DNA from: Austropuccinia psidii
Taxonomy: Eukaryota > Basidiomycota > Pucciniomycetes > Pucciniales > Sphaerophragmiaceae
Direction of reading: 5' to 3'
Assembly (NCBI GenBank): GCA_023105745.1
Contig: JALGQZ010000018.1
Span: 19,116,132-19,180,131, forward strand
Length of the DNA stretch: 64,000 bases
Both the position numbers and the translations under genes were made by a program. Below, piece by piece: positions 23,041-34,742 of this stretch (position 1 is the stretch's first letter; the number at the start of each line of letters is the position of its first letter). The notes beneath the pieces were generated by a model, which ran no database searches, was not told where the DNA came from, and worked only from the letters and a program-made list of their open reading frames with translations.

Positions 23041-24423
23041 GACTTAATCTATATGGTTTCAGTGCATTTGAATTGAGACCTGGTGTAATGTAGAATGTGC
23101 TTTGGGTTAATCAGAAATCATAATTTGGGAAAATGTGATTGAATAAAATCTGGGGGGGCTGAAATCATGTTTCTAAAGCAGGGATGTTTGAAATAGATTT
23201 GGCTTCAATGGCTAATTTTAGCTTTTTAATTTGTTCTTTATATCAAGAATTTGTAAAAGATAATCCCTCCCTATAACCCTCAGGGGAAGAGTGTGTTTTA
23301 GTTGTGCATGATTGACACATGCATGTACACATTGAGAAATAGTGGGGGTGGAAATTGTTTCTGGAAACGGAAATATGGTAGGAGTCTTTATAAATATGTA
23401 TTGTTGATGTGAAATTAGTTAGGGGAGTGATCAATTGGGAAAAATCTGAATAATTACTTACATAGTTAGGAGAGATGGATTGGACTAGTGGAGGATTTTA
23501 TCCCATTTTGGAAAGGTGGCTGAGCTTCAGGAGATTAAACCTAATCTGTGAAATGTTGCCAGAAGGAACTTTTTAGGGGTCTACTTGGGTGAAATGCCCT
23601 GCTGTTAATTGCTTTCCCATGGGGATAAAGTGGATTTGGCTGGTGAGTTTGGTTCCATTAATTAAGTCTCACCATTTAATAAAGGGAAATAATATTTAAA
23701 CCATTTATGCTACATTATACATGGTTTAAACCTTATTCCAGAAATAAATATACAACTATATTACATAATGGTTTGGAGTGGAGTTAAGGTGTTGGTATTT
23801 GGTTTGAGTGCAGCTAGGATTTTATTCAGTTAGAACGTGATGTGGGTATTCAGAATTACTGATATGAATTTTTTTCCTTTCTCCAGAAGGCGATGTATCT
23901 TTTGTAGGTAAATCCTTCAGAGATATACTATTATACAGATATAGAATACCTGTAAATTTTGATGCGTCCAATGGAGTTTTGGATAATCATAAGAATTCAA
24001 CAATAGGGAGGGGGCATTGATAATTTTTGGAATTGTCTATAGAATCTAATTACCAATGTAAAATGGGTCCCCTTTGAGATAGAGGAAATACTCTAAGATA
24101 TGTTGGTTCTCCTTGAAGTGGTATTGTAAAAAGGGGAGGAGCTCAAGATTAGGTTGTGTGAATTCTCGTAAAGATAGTCCTATCAAACTTCCACAAGAGA
24201 CTTGATTTACACTATCAATTGAATTTATCAATTATATTTTTGAAAAAGTTTCATCTAAAATACCTCTAATTCATCATAATACTGAGCTGTTTTATCAAGT
24301 TCAAAATATTATTTTAGTATTTAACTTCTTATTTCATCTTCAAAACCATGTAAATCCCATTCAGGATTGGTTCAAGAGTTGGATAGTGGATATAGCATAG
24401 AATATGTTCAAGCTCATTCATCA
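23041..24423. other. Divergent intergenic region of Plv-1
   Basis: This lies between the transposase N-terminus (minus) and the partner gene (plus). The stretch is collinear with 59100-60355 in Plv-2 at many points, for example the purine-poor block near 23280 and the region before the partner ATG. No third gene is visible. A shared promoter is a reasonable inference from the layout. Confidence 0.5.
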
Positions 24424-26491
24424 ATGAGTCCCAATGTCCCCCTTAAAGCCCCTATTTCAGCCTCACTGGATGTATAAGGTCTCAATATCGATGTGGGAAA
24501 TTCCATGGCTCCAGCTAAAACTTCTTGGAAAATACCAAATATTTCTGTCACTCCAATTCCCACAAATTTAACTAATACAAAAATGCATGTTTCTGAGGGA
24601 CCAGGAAGCTTCACTACCAGCTAATGCAGGAGCCCTTTAGGAAAAGTAAATAGCCATCACTTAATATTCTATAAGGCTCTCAGGCTCATGTGGGATATTC
24701 AAAAAGGGTTGATGGTAGGCAACAAAAAACACCATTGGAAAATTTTACTCGGAGTTGTCCTTCCAAGGGGAATCCTGTATGCCTCAAACCCAAGAATGGA
24801 TCACACTGGTTCATCAAGGTGAAAGATCATGGATAATGAGGATAAGAACATGTCTCCCACTCAAAGAAAAACAAATGGTGAACCAAGGAGGGAAATCAGG
24901 CAAATAGTGAGCTCACCCACCCTCAAATGGCCCTTTTCAGAGTTTGCTTGATTAATTGGATATGAGACAAAAAAGGAACCAGTTTTTCAAAGCTCACAAT
25001 GTTGAGAAACATGTGATCCAGAAGGACCAACAAAGATGGATGAAAGAGGAACTTCCTGATAATATCCATGGGATGAGATCAGCTTTGCAGACTAATTTCC
25101 TGTCCTTACTCAAAGAGAAAGATAAGGATTTTTCCTGACCACCAGAATCACAAAGTACTGAAGAGAATTAAATTGCAATTCAGGTTTCTGGTAATCTGGG
25201 ATACATCCCCAAAGAGGTTTTAAATGAGCCATCAACACAGGTTCAGTCTCAGGTTTTCCAAAACTACTGTAAAAATGAGCTCCAGAAGTTAGGACTAAAT
25301 TGATTCACATGGAGCTGCAAGAGCTTTTGGAAGCATTCATTCAACAAATTGATGTCTATAGTGTTTTAATTTACCTTCTGACTGATACTTGTCAGCACCC
25401 AGTATCATAATTACTGTTGGAAAAAGGATCATAATAACTGCAGTGTGGTTTCAGATTTAATGGAGCAGTATTTCACTTATTTGAAAAGTGAATGGATGTT
25501 AGCCTGGGCCCCCTAGCATTGATTCCATTCCAATTATTAGGAACTTTAATAAACTAAAGGGTAGTGGAATATCATTGAGGTTATTAATGAAGACATCACT
25601 ATATAAAAATAGTATTTATCTGGTGGAATGAACTTCACCAATATGAAAAATACTTAAAAGTAAATTTTATTCATTATCTTTGAGAGATCTAATAGCAGAA
25701 GATTGTTATGAATTTATTTGTAGAAAATATATTTTTCAAGAGCTCTGAGAAATCATTCTCAAGTAGAATGTTCCTCTTTAAGTGTTGTAGATAAAAAAAC
25801 AAAGTAAAACAAAAAACTAATAAAATTTCTATCTGAAAAAGTATTGATATAGCAACAATATGCTATTGTTATACAAGAAAAGTTACTATATGAACAAATT
25901 AAAAAAGCATTATAGAAACAAGATGAAACAAGATTTCTATAAATGATAATCTTAAATGAGAGACTGGGAAACATGATCATTAGAACAACTAATCCTAAAT
26001 GAGTGACTTGGAAACAAAAATAGATGAAAAAAAGTAATATTGAATTTCCACAGAGAAAGTGAAAGAATTCAAAGAAAATTCAGAGAAAGTGATTGGAGCT
26101 TGTGTAGAAGGTAAAAATTTTCATGTTTTCAGGCTCACAATGGAAGTCAATTCAAAATGCTGTTGAATATTTGGAGAAAAAAGGAAGAGCCAAAGGCTTG
26201 CAAAGATAAGTCAAAAAGTGAGCCATATTATTTATTTTCATTGTTGTGAAGCAATTCTCATTATAATATAATTTATTACCTTCAGATCTGTGAGAACTAT
26301 TTTGAATGGTGTTATATGGCTAAATTTAAAAAATTAGCATCAAAATTCAATGACCCTTGAGTATGTTCAGATACTTGGGAGGTAGTGAAAAATGGAAATC
26401 AATTTTATTTCAAAGTAGGATTATGCTGGCACTCCGGCTTATTTAATGAGTTAGTAGTAAAGCTTGATAGGGACATAGAGTTTTGTAATAA
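24424..26491 (+). pseudogene. Plavaka partner gene of Plv-1, 5' part
   Basis: Starts ATG AGT CCC as in Plv-2 (60356). Shared pieces in order are IPNISVTPIP (24526), TKMHVSEGP, KGLMVGNKK, NMSPTQRKTNGEPRR (about 24849), KAHNVEKHVIQKDQQRW and ELPDNIHGMRSALQT (to 25100), and KFNDP, VCSDTWEVVKNGNQFY (about 26345). Basic, helix-prone and without a recognised domain. Stops and frameshifts break it. The family recurs as hypothetical proteins in rust genomes by memory, and its role beside the transposase is unknown. Gyp-B inserted within this frame after ...LDRDIEFCNNV. Confidence 0.6.
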
Positions 26492-27921
26492 TGTCAGGAT
26501 GATACTATGATAAAGGTATAACTAGGCTAATTACAACTTTAACTGTGTATGTGACACGACAGAAAATGATTTAAAAAAGGTTTATAAAGGTTTATAATGA
26601 GATAAAAGGGTTCTACTATTGAGAAATAGTGGTGGTGAGCGCTATTGAGAACCCTGGGTGCAGGCTTTATCTGTTGGATTACAATAATAAAGTCTACAAT
26701 AATTAAAGATTATAGTTATACCTGATTATTTAACCAAGAGTAAAACTGTTTTTGACAGTTTACTACGTAGGTTATTCAAGAGCAGGATGAGGAAAGGCTT
26801 TTGGCTGTGAAAAGCCCTCCTTTTATCCTAAAATTGAGGTGGAAAGGCTGCTAGACCTTTCCACGTAGAGGAAGTGAAGATTTTTCACTCTCTATGACAG
26901 GCTTGTGGTTTGCAAACAGCCTGTATACCCTGTATTGGGCTCAGATGTGGTTTTGAAACCACATCTGGGCAGTTTTCACCAATACAGGGTGAAAACTTTC
27001 ATCTGGGGACCTCACAGCCTGATTCTGACGTGTATGACGCATAGAATGCTGTACAGAAACTGTATGGGACCCCAGTATTGACTGACATATGAGGTATTGA
27101 AGTAAAAACATGCTTCTTCGTCTATTTGACACCTCATATTCATGGTTATGGGATATTATCCCATGGTAAGGCTGTATCTGACAGCAGGTGAGATTTTGAC
27201 CTTAAAATGGTCATAACTCTGTCAGTTTTTGAGATATCAAGCTCAAGGTTGGTTCATTGAATAGCTCTGTATGAGCTCTACACAATGGTACCCAACTTGA
27301 CATGGTTATCATTAAATATGACAAAGTTATCCCATGTACAAGTATTTTTGTACATTGGTGTAGTCTGGTCAAAAGCTGTATTAAGCTTGTTTGGCCAATA
27401 ACTTCTGTTGTAGTTGAGTCATGAGGAAATGGATGGCACCATCAGATAGCCCTGATTGTGCTCTTTCCAAAAAGACCCCACTTCAGGTATCTCACACTAA
27501 AACTGTAAAAGTTAGATGAGAGGTGAATGTTTTGTTCACCCTTGTTTGGTCTGAATTTGACCATAACTCAAGTAATACTGGTGCTAGCTCAGTTTGGCTG
27601 GTACCATTGGATAGCACTGGCTTAGAGCTTCATTTTGAGTACCCATTTGATGGGGTTAAGCCTCTCCTTCTAGATTTTAGATGAGAGGTGAAAATTAAGG
27701 TTTATGCTCAGCAGTAACTTTGAGCAGGAATAACTTTGTTATTTCTTGTCCTATGGTGATGGGACTTATATTTTCAGAAAGAGGTGAGTTTCCTCTTTTT
27801 TCTGATACCTTTTGAGCTAATTTGGCTCAGCTCCATGTTTTGGTGGTATTTTGGCTATACCATTGGTTTATGGTATTTTGGCTGTCATGCTTGTGCTCTG
27901 GTTTTGAGTCACAGGCTGACA
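26492..27921 (-). repeat. 3' LTR of Gyp-B
   Basis: On the plus strand it runs TGTCAGGATGATAC to CACAGGCTGACA, with inverted TGTCA/TGACA ends. Near-identical to 34743-36172; the first 440 bp differ at only two positions and most changes lie further right. Confidence 0.95.
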
Positions 27922-27923
27922 TA

Positions 27924-27933
27924 CCCTCCCTCT
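27924..27933 (-). other. Polypurine tract of Gyp-B
   Basis: Read on the minus strand, AGAGGGAGGG lies two bases before the LTR start. This is the expected primer position for plus-strand synthesis. Confidence 0.75.
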
Positions 27934-27945
27934 AAAAAAGGCTCA

Positions 27946-30900
27946 TCATTGATGAGACTGTTCAGTCCTCCTAGAGGCTCTGAATCTCCTTAGATGAAGG
28001 TTCCCATCTGGTATGGCATCTTCTGCCAACCATTTGTCTTTGTCAGCTGTCTGGTTCTTGAATCTGACTAGATATTGTCTCTGATCCTTCCCATTGAGTC
28101 TGATTTTTCTGGCCCTGATGATTTTACTCACAGGTCCAGGAGAGTCTTCTACTTCCACTATTTCTGGTGGAGTGATGTTTTTCTTCCTGGAGGGGAATTT
28201 ATCCTCCTCTGTTTGGAAGTATGGTTTGACCAGGCTCACTGGAAAGACTGGGTGTTTCCTAGAAAACTCCTCAGTGAGCTTGACCTCTACTGCATTCTTC
28301 CCTATCAACTTAATGATAGTGAAGGGCCCTACAAATGAGTCTCTCATTTTCTTGGGTCCTTTGAGATTGTTAAAGTTCAGTGTAGACACTAACACCTGGT
28401 CCCCTTCCCTGAAGTCAGGTTCCATATGTGATTTGTCCCACCTTTGCTTATTATACTCTTTGGCCTCAGCTATGCATTTGGCAGCAGTATCACAGGCTTT
28501 CTTCCACATATCATGGAAATCTTTGGCTGTGGGGTGGATGGTCAGAAGATTTTTCTTCAAGTGATCCACAGGTAACAGGGGATTCCACCCTTTCTCTACC
28601 AGTGCAGGTGTTTTTCCTGTGGTAGAGTGCTGGCTTGTATTATAAGGCAGTTGGACTGCTGGTAAGAGGGTGACCCAATCATGGGTATATCCCTCATGGT
28701 CCTTGTATTCCATGCCATAGGCACAGAACCTCCTGAGGATGTCCTCCATTGTTTGGATCATCCTCTCAGCTAGGCCATCTGTTTGTGGATGGTAAGCTGT
28801 GGAAAAAGCAAGCTTGGTGCCTAGCATGTCATATAAATTGGTCCAAAATTCAGATGTGAATTTTGGGTCCCTGTCACTAATTATGATCTTAGGGACTCCA
28901 CAGGTGGATATGATGTTATTCCAAAATAACAGAGCAGTGTCCATGGCTGTGTCCTCTTTATGGCATGGTAGACATCTCATGCTCTTGCTGAACCTATCAA
29001 CTATGATTAGGCAGGCATTGTAGTTTTCTTTGCCTCCTGGGACAAGTCCTGTGACCCAGTCCATGTTGATGGTTTCCCATGGGTGTTTGGGTTCTTCTAT
29101 GTGTTGAAGCAACCCATATTTTTTCCCATGTTTTCTATTTGCCTTTTGGCATCTTTCACAAGTGTTGATGTATTCACTCAACTCTTGCTCCCACTTGGGC
29201 CACCAAGCTGTGCTTGCTACCCTCTCTTTAGTCCTGTCCTCACTCATGTGTCCCATGTAGGGGCAGTCATGGCATTCCTGCAGGATTAAAGAGATGTGGT
29301 CTCTGTCTATCACTGTGAGTGCACTGGTGTGCTTTTCTCTGTGATAAATCAGGCCATCTATAAGGAAGAATTTATTGTCCTTATAGGCCCTCAACCAGGG
29401 TTCCTCCAGCTGGGTTTCCAGTTCTGGGCTCCTGTATTTTTGTTGAAGGAGTTGGAGTAGTATGCTACACTGTTTGTGTTTAGCATAAGACTTCAGTACT
29501 GCATTGAAAAATTCATTGTGCAATTCTGAGGAACTTATTCCCAGTATGGGGGTTTCTGTCCCTTCTGAATCAGTGTTCCCACTGTCAAGGGTACCACTAC
29601 CTGCTGCCCATTCAGAGAATCTGAAGTTTTTCTTCCTATTTATTTCCATAAAATGGATAGGAATTTTTGCGGCAACTTCAGGGTCATAAGCTGGATTGCT
29701 TTTGACATTGTCCAGTGGCCATCTGCTAAGGCCATCTGCATTGGTATGGCTTTTACCTTCCTTGTATATGATGGTCATGTTCCCTCTATACTCCTGGATG
29801 GCTATTTGCCATCTCAGCATGTGTCTATTAGTAGTCTTCATGTTTAGTAAAAACTTCAAGGCTGTGCAGTCTCTGTAGACTTCAAAGACTGCACCCTCCA
29901 AATAATAATGGAGTTTTTCTAGTGCCCAGACTAGACATAGACATTCTGTCTGGGTGGCCCCATACCTGGCTTTTGAATCTTTCAGCTGCCTGGAGATGTA
30001 ACATATTACACCTTCTCTTGGTTCACCATCCACAATTTGTCTTTGGTGAAGGGCTGCTCCCAAGCCTTGGCTGCATGCTGCATCTATATATAACTTGAAT
30101 GGTAGTTCAAAGTCAGGCAAGATGAGCACAGGTGCATTTGTGAGTTCATATTTGATCCTCTCATATGCATCCCTCCTTTCCTTGGTTATTTCAAAAACTA
30201 CATCCTTTGAGCATAACTTGTATAAACTACTAGTTGTGTGGGCAAAGTTTTTGATGTGGTTTCTATAGTAGCTAGCAAATCCAAGGAAAGATTGCATCTC
30301 TTTGATGTTCTTTGGTACTGGCTTTTGCAGTACTGCTGCTACTTTGTTCTGGTCAATTGCCAGACTAAGGCCTGAGACTTTGTGTCCTAGAGCTAGTAGC
30401 TCTTGTTGGCCAAAATTACACTTTTTAAGTGAAATTTTCAGATTGATGGGTGTACATTTACTTAGCACTCTGTCTATGTATTGTACATGGTCTTCCAATG
30501 TCTCTGAGTATATAATGATATCATCAATATACACTACCATCCAGCCTTCCATTATTTCTTCTTGAAATATGGTGTCCATCATCCGTTGGAAGTGGGCTGG
30601 TGCATTCTTGATGCCAAATGGCATCCTGGTGTACTCATATATGCCCATATGGCATATTATTCTGAGCAACTTCATGGAGTTTGGTTTAACTCCATTTTGG
30701 TGGAAGCCTTTCATACAATCCATCTTGGTTATGTATTTGGCTTTGGCTAGCTTATCCAAGGCATGAGGTATCCTTGGTATAGGGTACCTGTCTGCTTTTG
30801 TGTAGTTATTCAGGGCTCTGAAATCCCCACACAATCTAGACTTGCCATCATGCCAGGTGATTAGGACAGGAGTGGTAATTTCCACTATTTCATTATGTCC

Positions 30901-31713
30901 AATCTTCCTAATGACATCCATGTCCAGGAGTTCATTGATATGTTTTTCAATCTCTTTCTTGGTCTCCAGACTTGCTGGGTAAGGAGGTCTCCTTAACATG
31001 GGTGGATAAGGCCTTTCTACATCCAGATATAGTTCTATATCATGGCCTTTGATCTTGCCCAATGGTTCTTCACCAATGGCAAATGCTGGTCTATTCTTCC
31101 TCAGCATCTTCACTAAACTTAGCTTTTGTTTACTGGTGAGGGTAGTGCTAAACTGTCCCTCTCTGAATTCTTTCAGAAGTTCTTCCAGTGGGTCCTGAGA
31201 GGATATCTGGTATATATCAAGAGAAAATTTCTTTTCCTTGTTAGTACCAATGGTAATATGCCTATTTTTACTATTGTAAATATCTATGCCATACATCCTC
31301 TGGTAATCTGTTCCCAGTAAAAACCCTTGGATGTGGGCATCTTCAAGCACTACAAACTCTGGGTTGAGTCTGATATTACCTTTTCTGTGGGGTATAATTA
31401 TCTCTTTGATAATTGTCCCAATAGAGGTCATCTTTCCAGATGCACTCTTAACGTTCTTTGCCTTAGTGGGCAAGAGCTGTTTCTCCCAGTTTGGGAAGTG
31501 GCTATCCAGATAATTTCTGGCCACTATGGAGCAATGTGCTCCACTGTCAATGATCAGTGGGTGCTGAGCATTGTCAATACATACAGTCATTTTTGTGGCT
31601 GTTCCATGTATATATGCCATTCCTTTGGTTGGTGTAACCAGGAATGTTTGTGCATCTTGTGTGTGTTTGCACAAGTTCTTGTTGGCAGTATCCTGTGGCA
31701 TGCCTGCTTCCAA
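27946..31713 (-). CDS. pol: Gyp-B pol: protease, RT, RNase H, integrase, chromodomain
   Basis: The frame is open for 1255 codons. Numbering from the TTG at 31713, an aspartic protease has IIDSGAH (56-60). Reverse transcriptase has the first Asp at 332 (TKMDCMKGF), then [10 protein letters not shown] and YIDD at 395-398. RNase H has LYIDA (Asp 544), Glu 590 and Asp 615. The integrase zinc finger has His 815, His 822, Cys 852 and Cys 855; its catalytic triad is Asp 885, Asp 947 and Glu 983 with 35 residues between the last two. A chromodomain fills about 1190-1245 ([14 protein letters not shown]). All key residues are present. The frame is open from about 31787 but has no ATG before 31701, and it lies -1 to gag, so it is made either by frameshifting or was once fused to gag. 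Organisation is that of a chromovirus. Confidence 0.93.
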   Translation of the reverse strand: MEAGMPQDTANKNLCKHTQDAQTFLVTPTKGMAYIHGTATKMTVCIDNAQHPLIIDSGAHCSIVARNYLDSHFPNWEKQLLPTKAKNVKSASGKMTSIGTIIKEIIIPHRKGNIRLNPEFVVLEDAHIQGFLLGTDYQRMYGIDIYNSKNRHITIGTNKEKKFSLDIYQISSQDPLEELLKEFREGQFSTTLTSKQKLSLVKMLRKNRPAFAIGEEPLGKIKGHDIELYLDVERPYPPMLRRPPYPASLETKKEIEKHINELLDMDVIRKIGHNEIVEITTPVLITWHDGKSRLCGDFRALNNYTKADRYPIPRIPHALDKLAKAKYITKMDCMKGFHQNGVKPNSMKLLRIICHMGIYEYTRMPFGIKNAPAHFQRMMDTIFQEEIMEGWMVVYIDDIIIYSETLEDHVQYIDRVLSKCTPINLKISLKKCNFGQQELLALGHKVSGLSLAIDQNKVAAVLQKPVPKNIKEMQSFLGFASYYRNHIKNFAHTTSSLYKLCSKDVVFEITKERRDAYERIKYELTNAPVLILPDFELPFKLYIDAACSQGLGAALHQRQIVDGEPREGVICYISRQLKDSKARYGATQTECLCLVWALEKLHYYLEGAVFEVYRDCTALKFLLNMKTTNRHMLRWQIAIQEYRGNMTIIYKEGKSHTNADGLSRWPLDNVKSNPAYDPEVAAKIPIHFMEINRKKNFRFSEWAAGSGTLDSGNTDSEGTETPILGISSSELHNEFFNAVLKSYAKHKQCSILLQLLQQKYRSPELETQLEEPWLRAYKDNKFFLIDGLIYHREKHTSALTVIDRDHISLILQECHDCPYMGHMSEDRTKERVASTAWWPKWEQELSEYINTCERCQKANRKHGKKYGLLQHIEEPKHPWETINMDWVTGLVPGGKENYNACLIIVDRFSKSMRCLPCHKEDTAMDTALLFWNNIISTCGVPKIIISDRDPKFTSEFWTNLYDMLGTKLAFSTAYHPQTDGLAERMIQTMEDILRRFCAYGMEYKDHEGYTHDWVTLLPAVQLPYNTSQHSTTGKTPALVEKGWNPLLPVDHLKKNLLTIHPTAKDFHDMWKKACDTAAKCIAEAKEYNKQRWDKSHMEPDFREGDQVLVSTLNFNNLKGPKKMRDSFVGPFTIIKLIGKNAVEVKLTEEFSRKHPVFPVSLVKPYFQTEEDKFPSRKKNITPPEIVEVEDSPGPVSKIIRARKIRLNGKDQRQYLVRFKNQTADKDKWLAEDAIPDGNLHLRRFRASRRTEQSHQ

Positions 31714-33803
31714 CTGTATATATCCTGGATTTCCAATGGGGTTTCCTCTTGGTATTCCACTAGAAGTTCCTCTCTTGGGTCTTGATCATCATCAGATAGT
31801 TCTCTGATGGCATCTCCCATAGAGTCTGATTCAGAATCTTCTGTTGGAGGTTCTTCTTCAGGGAATTTTTCTATAGCATAGACTTTCTTCTTTGCTTTTG
31901 GACAGTTGTTGGCATAGTGGTCTGTTGAACCACAATTGTGACAAGAATTCCTCTTCTTTGCCACTTCTGCCACTCTTTCTCTGGGTTTGTCTTTAAACTC
32001 TACCCTGAAAGGTTGTTTCTCTTTGAAACTACTGCTCTTATATGGGGAGAATTTCCCTATATTAGTCCTTTTCCTTATGTCTTGTAAGGTGTTGGCTATG
32101 TCATCTAGAGTGCAATTTTGGTTGCATCTGCATTTCACTGCATGCTCTAGTTCTCCTGGCAGTTGTGTCAGAAGTTTGTGATTCCTCATCTGGATGTTCA
32201 TCTGAGGATCAATGGCTTTAAGTCTTTTAGACTGTCTGAGACACCACTCATATGGATCTTTGTCCACAGAGTATTTGTCATTTTCAAATGACATGGTCTT
32301 TTGCCATATCCAAGTTCCATTACTGTACTTTTGGATTATTTGACTCTTCCACCATGGCCAATTTCTTCTGCCATGGATTTCTTTCATTTCTGTGTACCAT
32401 ATACTTGCATGACCTTTAAATGCAGTATTCAGTCTAGCAGTAATCCAGTAATCTGGTATGCTGGGTACATCAATGAAGAGTCCATCAATATAATCTATGA
32501 GTTCCATATGATCATATTCTCCTGATCCAGAGAATTTGGGCCAGTTTGAGGCCTCAGGAAGCTGTTTCAAGGCTTCCTTCTCTGAATAAGACATGCCATC
32601 TCCATCCTGGTATTGTGATGGAGATCTTGCCTTATTCAACAACATGGAATCTGGTTTGATGTCATCTGGTTGGTATGGATTCTCCATAGCTTGGCCTTGT
32701 GGTTGGGGCTTTAAGCTATGGTAGGAATCAAACAATTTGTTTATGTCTTGGTTCAGACACTCCCTGTCCCTGCTGCTATGGTGTTGTTCTTCAGAGACTT
32801 GATTCAGTCTCTTGTTGGTTTCTTCAGAGGCTTTGCTCAGTTGAGCATATCCTTCCTGAAGGTTTTTGACTATCTGCTCCAATGAGGCTTGAGTTTTTCT
32901 CATCCTCTCTTGGGCAGCTGCAAATTCTGAAGCCTGCTTTGCAGATTGCTCAGCATATTGGGACATTTGCAACCACAGTGTGTCACTGTTGATGTTGCTC
33001 TCAGATGTGATAATGTTATTTTCAGTCTGAGTGGGGGTAATGTTTCTATTACTAGGACTACTGATTCTAGAGTGGTTTACAACTACTTCTGGTTCTTGTG
33101 TACTTCTTTTACCAAATCTAACAGCTTCTGGATCATGGGGTCTGACTCTTTCCTCCTCTGGTTGAAGGAGGCTTTGTTCTTGCCCTTGTTGCCTTGTCTT
33201 CTCCTGGAAGCTTCCTGGAATTGTGAAGAATGGTGACTCTTGGCCACTGATCTGCTGGTTTCTGAATGGTGTGAAGCCACTGGAGAGCTGATTTGGCCTG
33301 CTCCTTGTGAACCTGAAGGAATCTGAGTAGGCCCTGTCTGGGTTAACTGTTCTTCTATAGCTTGGATAGTGGCTTGGTTCTCCCTTATTCTCTGTGCCCT
33401 TGCCTCCAGGAGTCTGTGCTGCCTGGTAGGGTTCCAACCCTTGGTGATTACCATAAGGTCCTTGAAGTCTATCTCTTTGAGACAGATCTTCTGGCAACTT
33501 GATCCCAGTTCTGCCCAGTGAGTTGCTAGGTTGAACCTCTTGTTGTCCATGCTCCATTGAAACAAATCTTTGAGGAGTTGGTGGATTTGAAGAGCTTGAT
33601 CCATATCCTTCCAGTCCTCTGGTTTGAGGTTTCTGTTGTATTGGAGTGTGAATGGCAAGGTTGATATTATCTCCCTCATTGTTTTGCCATCCACCACTGT
33701 GTCCAATGTGTCTTCTTTCAGGTCTTCTGGTTCTAGACATTCCTGCTCTATCCTCTGGCTGGTTCCTTTGGAAGCCAAGGTCTCTGAGGTATGCAGGGGA
33801 CAT
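31587..33803 (-). CDS. gag: Gyp-B gag
   Basis: An ATG at 33803 opens 738 codons. Residues 1-250 are Pro/Ser/Gln-rich and disordered. A coiled coil follows near 275-345. The capsid-like core has [19 protein letters not shown] (about 415-435), WWKSQII and [14 protein letters not shown] zinc knuckle [14 protein letters not shown] (C-x2-C-x4-H-x4-C) is at 621-634, followed by an acidic tail. Gag forms the particle that packages the RNA. It overlaps pol by 127 nt from the TTG, or about 200 nt from the first open codon. The last 40 residues look out of frame: at 31717-31723 a TA run shifts the frame, and two bases fewer would join gag straight into pol. The first 245 residues are overlapped by a second open frame. 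Confidence 0.88.
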   Translation of the reverse strand: MSPAYLRDLGFQRNQPEDRAGMSRTRRPERRHIGHSGGWQNNEGDNINLAIHTPIQQKPQTRGLEGYGSSSSNPPTPQRFVSMEHGQQEVQPSNSLGRTGIKLPEDLSQRDRLQGPYGNHQGLEPYQAAQTPGGKGTENKGEPSHYPSYRRTVNPDRAYSDSFRFTRSRPNQLSSGFTPFRNQQISGQESPFFTIPGSFQEKTRQQGQEQSLLQPEEERVRPHDPEAVRFGKRSTQEPEVVVNHSRISSPSNRNITPTQTENNIITSESNINSDTLWLQMSQYAEQSAKQASEFAAAQERMRKTQASLEQIVKNLQEGYAQLSKASEETNKRLNQVSEEQHHSSRDRECLNQDINKLFDSYHSLKPQPQGQAMENPYQPDDIKPDSMLLNKARSPSQYQDGDGMSYSEKEALKQLPEASNWPKFSGSGEYDHMELIDYIDGLFIDVPSIPDYWITARLNTAFKGHASIWYTEMKEIHGRRNWPWWKSQIIQKYSNGTWIWQKTMSFENDKYSVDKDPYEWCLRQSKRLKAIDPQMNIQMRNHKLLTQLPGELEHAVKCRCNQNCTLDDIANTLQDIRKRTNIGKFSPYKSSSFKEKQPFRVEFKDKPRERVAEVAKKRNSCHNCGSTDHYANNCPKAKKKVYAIEKFPEEEPPTEDSESDSMGDAIRELSDDDQDPREELLVEYQEETPLEIQDIYSWKQACHRILPTRTCANTHKMHKHSWLHQPKEWHIYMEQPQK

Positions 33804-33817
33804 ATCAGTGTTTGCAA
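33083..33817 (-). CDS. Overlapping +1-frame ORF within Gyp-B gag
   Basis: Open for 244 codons in the +1 frame relative to gag. There is no ATG before codon 47 (33679), so its start is unclear. Its content is protein-like: [52 protein letters not shown], then a basic Ser/Gln tail and [16 protein letters not shown]. The segment [17 protein letters not shown] resembles the +1-frame ORF in the Gyp-A gag at 43934-44314 (YQILAGLWKN..LNGWHPL). Conservation in two families suggests that this frame is the older coding frame, or that both are used. How it would be translated is unknown. Confidence 0.6.
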   Translation of the reverse strand: MQTLICPLHTSETLASKGTSQRIEQECLEPEDLKEDTLDTVVDGKTMREIISTLPFTLQYNRNLKPEDWKDMDQALQIHQLLKDLFQWSMDNKRFNLATHWAELGSSCQKICLKEIDFKDLMVITKGWNPTRQHRLLEARAQRIRENQATIQAIEEQLTQTGPTQIPSGSQGAGQISSPVASHHSETSRSVAKSHHSSQFQEASRRRQGNKGKNKASFNQRRKESDPMIQKLLDLVKEVHKNQK

Positions 33818-33953
33818 GCAGTCAAAAACTTTATGTTCTTAGGGTATTTACCTTTGACTGTGCCTTGTACAAATTTGTTATCTGCTGATTTGGGCAGTTT
33901 GCCTTTGGAGGTTACAACTGGGTTAATAATTGTAATCTTCCCTGTACAAGTGG

Positions 33954-34151
33954 TTAAGGTTGGTTTACCTTGTATTGAAGCAGAGTTTCGTGGTTTTCTA
34001 CTCCTCTGAGTGGCAATTGGTGTCCACTTCTTGGCTGTAATGAGGCCTTCACTAAGCCTTTTCCTTTACCCTTGCTGCCCTCTGGTTCTGAGGGTGTCAC
34101 TGGTGTGTTGGCCTGTGACTGGGTTTCAAGTGGGATGTAGTTTTCTTCCAC
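33954..34151 (-). CDS. Gyp-B leader ORF (gag N-terminal remnant)
   Basis: A 65-codon frame reading YIPLETQSQANTPVTPSEPEG then a Gly-Lys run. Read in another frame, the coding sense continues (LITAKKWTPIATQRSRKP...KGKLPKSADNKF) to a stop at 33805, just before the gag ATG. I infer a once continuous N-terminal extension of gag, broken by a one-base shift near 34065. The first codon is GTG and no ATG is in frame. A CAG acceptor-like site at 34150-34155 could mean an upstream intron. The 'TRSQ/TQSQ' opening is typical of rust Gypsy gag starts. Confidence 0.45.
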   Translation of the reverse strand: MEENYIPLETQSQANTPVTPSEPEGSKGKGKGLVKASLQPRSGHQLPLRGVENHETLLQYKVNQP

Positions 34152-34742
34152 TGAATCAAAACAGGAAAAAGAGGGCTTATGTCAGTTAAGACTTCTTAAA
34201 AGGCTGGTTTTGCACGTCTAAGAATGGCCTCTGGGCTTGTATATTATTACAGTATGCCCTTGTATAATGACAGTGTAATTGAATTAACAATTTCACGTCA
34301 AAAATACAGCTTATGGTGTCCTGTCACACTGTTTGTGTGTCAGTATCCCTCAGATACACTTGTGGTTTGCAAGTGTATTCTGTAAACGTGGTTTGTATAC
34401 AAGTGTTATTGACTTAACAATACACTTGACCACGCCTCAACTGATGGTTTTTCAGTCAGAGGTGTCCTTATTAAGTCAAGAATACAGGACTTTATTAGTG
34501 GCTTATGTGTTTTTATATGCAAAACACGCCAAAAATAATAAATTACTGTGGGTGTTAACCACGTAAAAAATACTCTTATGATATGAGTATATAAAAAAAA
34601 GGTAAAAATATATAAAATGTATATATTTAAATAGAAATTACGCCTAAAAAGGATAAAACAATGTGTTAATAAGTCATAAAAAAGAGAAAAGACTTACTTG
34701 TAAGTTCCAAAAAAAGTCAAAAACACGGCCAGGCCCCCAAAA
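34152..34742 (-). other. Gyp-B 5' leader with primer-binding site
   Basis: Non-coding, AT-rich leader between the 5' LTR and the gag region. Next to the LTR, on the minus strand, lies TTTTGGGGGCCTGGCCGTG (34724-34742). Gyp-A carries TTTGGGGGCACAGCTGTG at the same place, so TGGGGGC is the likely core of a tRNA primer-binding site, offset three bases from the LTR. The tRNA cannot be named from this. Confidence 0.5.

Noticed and set aside
26941..27132. Identical-looking 63-codon frames at 26941-27132 and 35192-35383
   Set aside because: They are the same stretch of the two Gyp-B LTRs and not independent genes.
27784..33842. Plus-strand frames opposite gag and pol of Gyp-B (for example 28094-28564, 31327-31785)
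   Set aside because: Antisense shadows of well-supported minus-strand genes with no protein features of their own.
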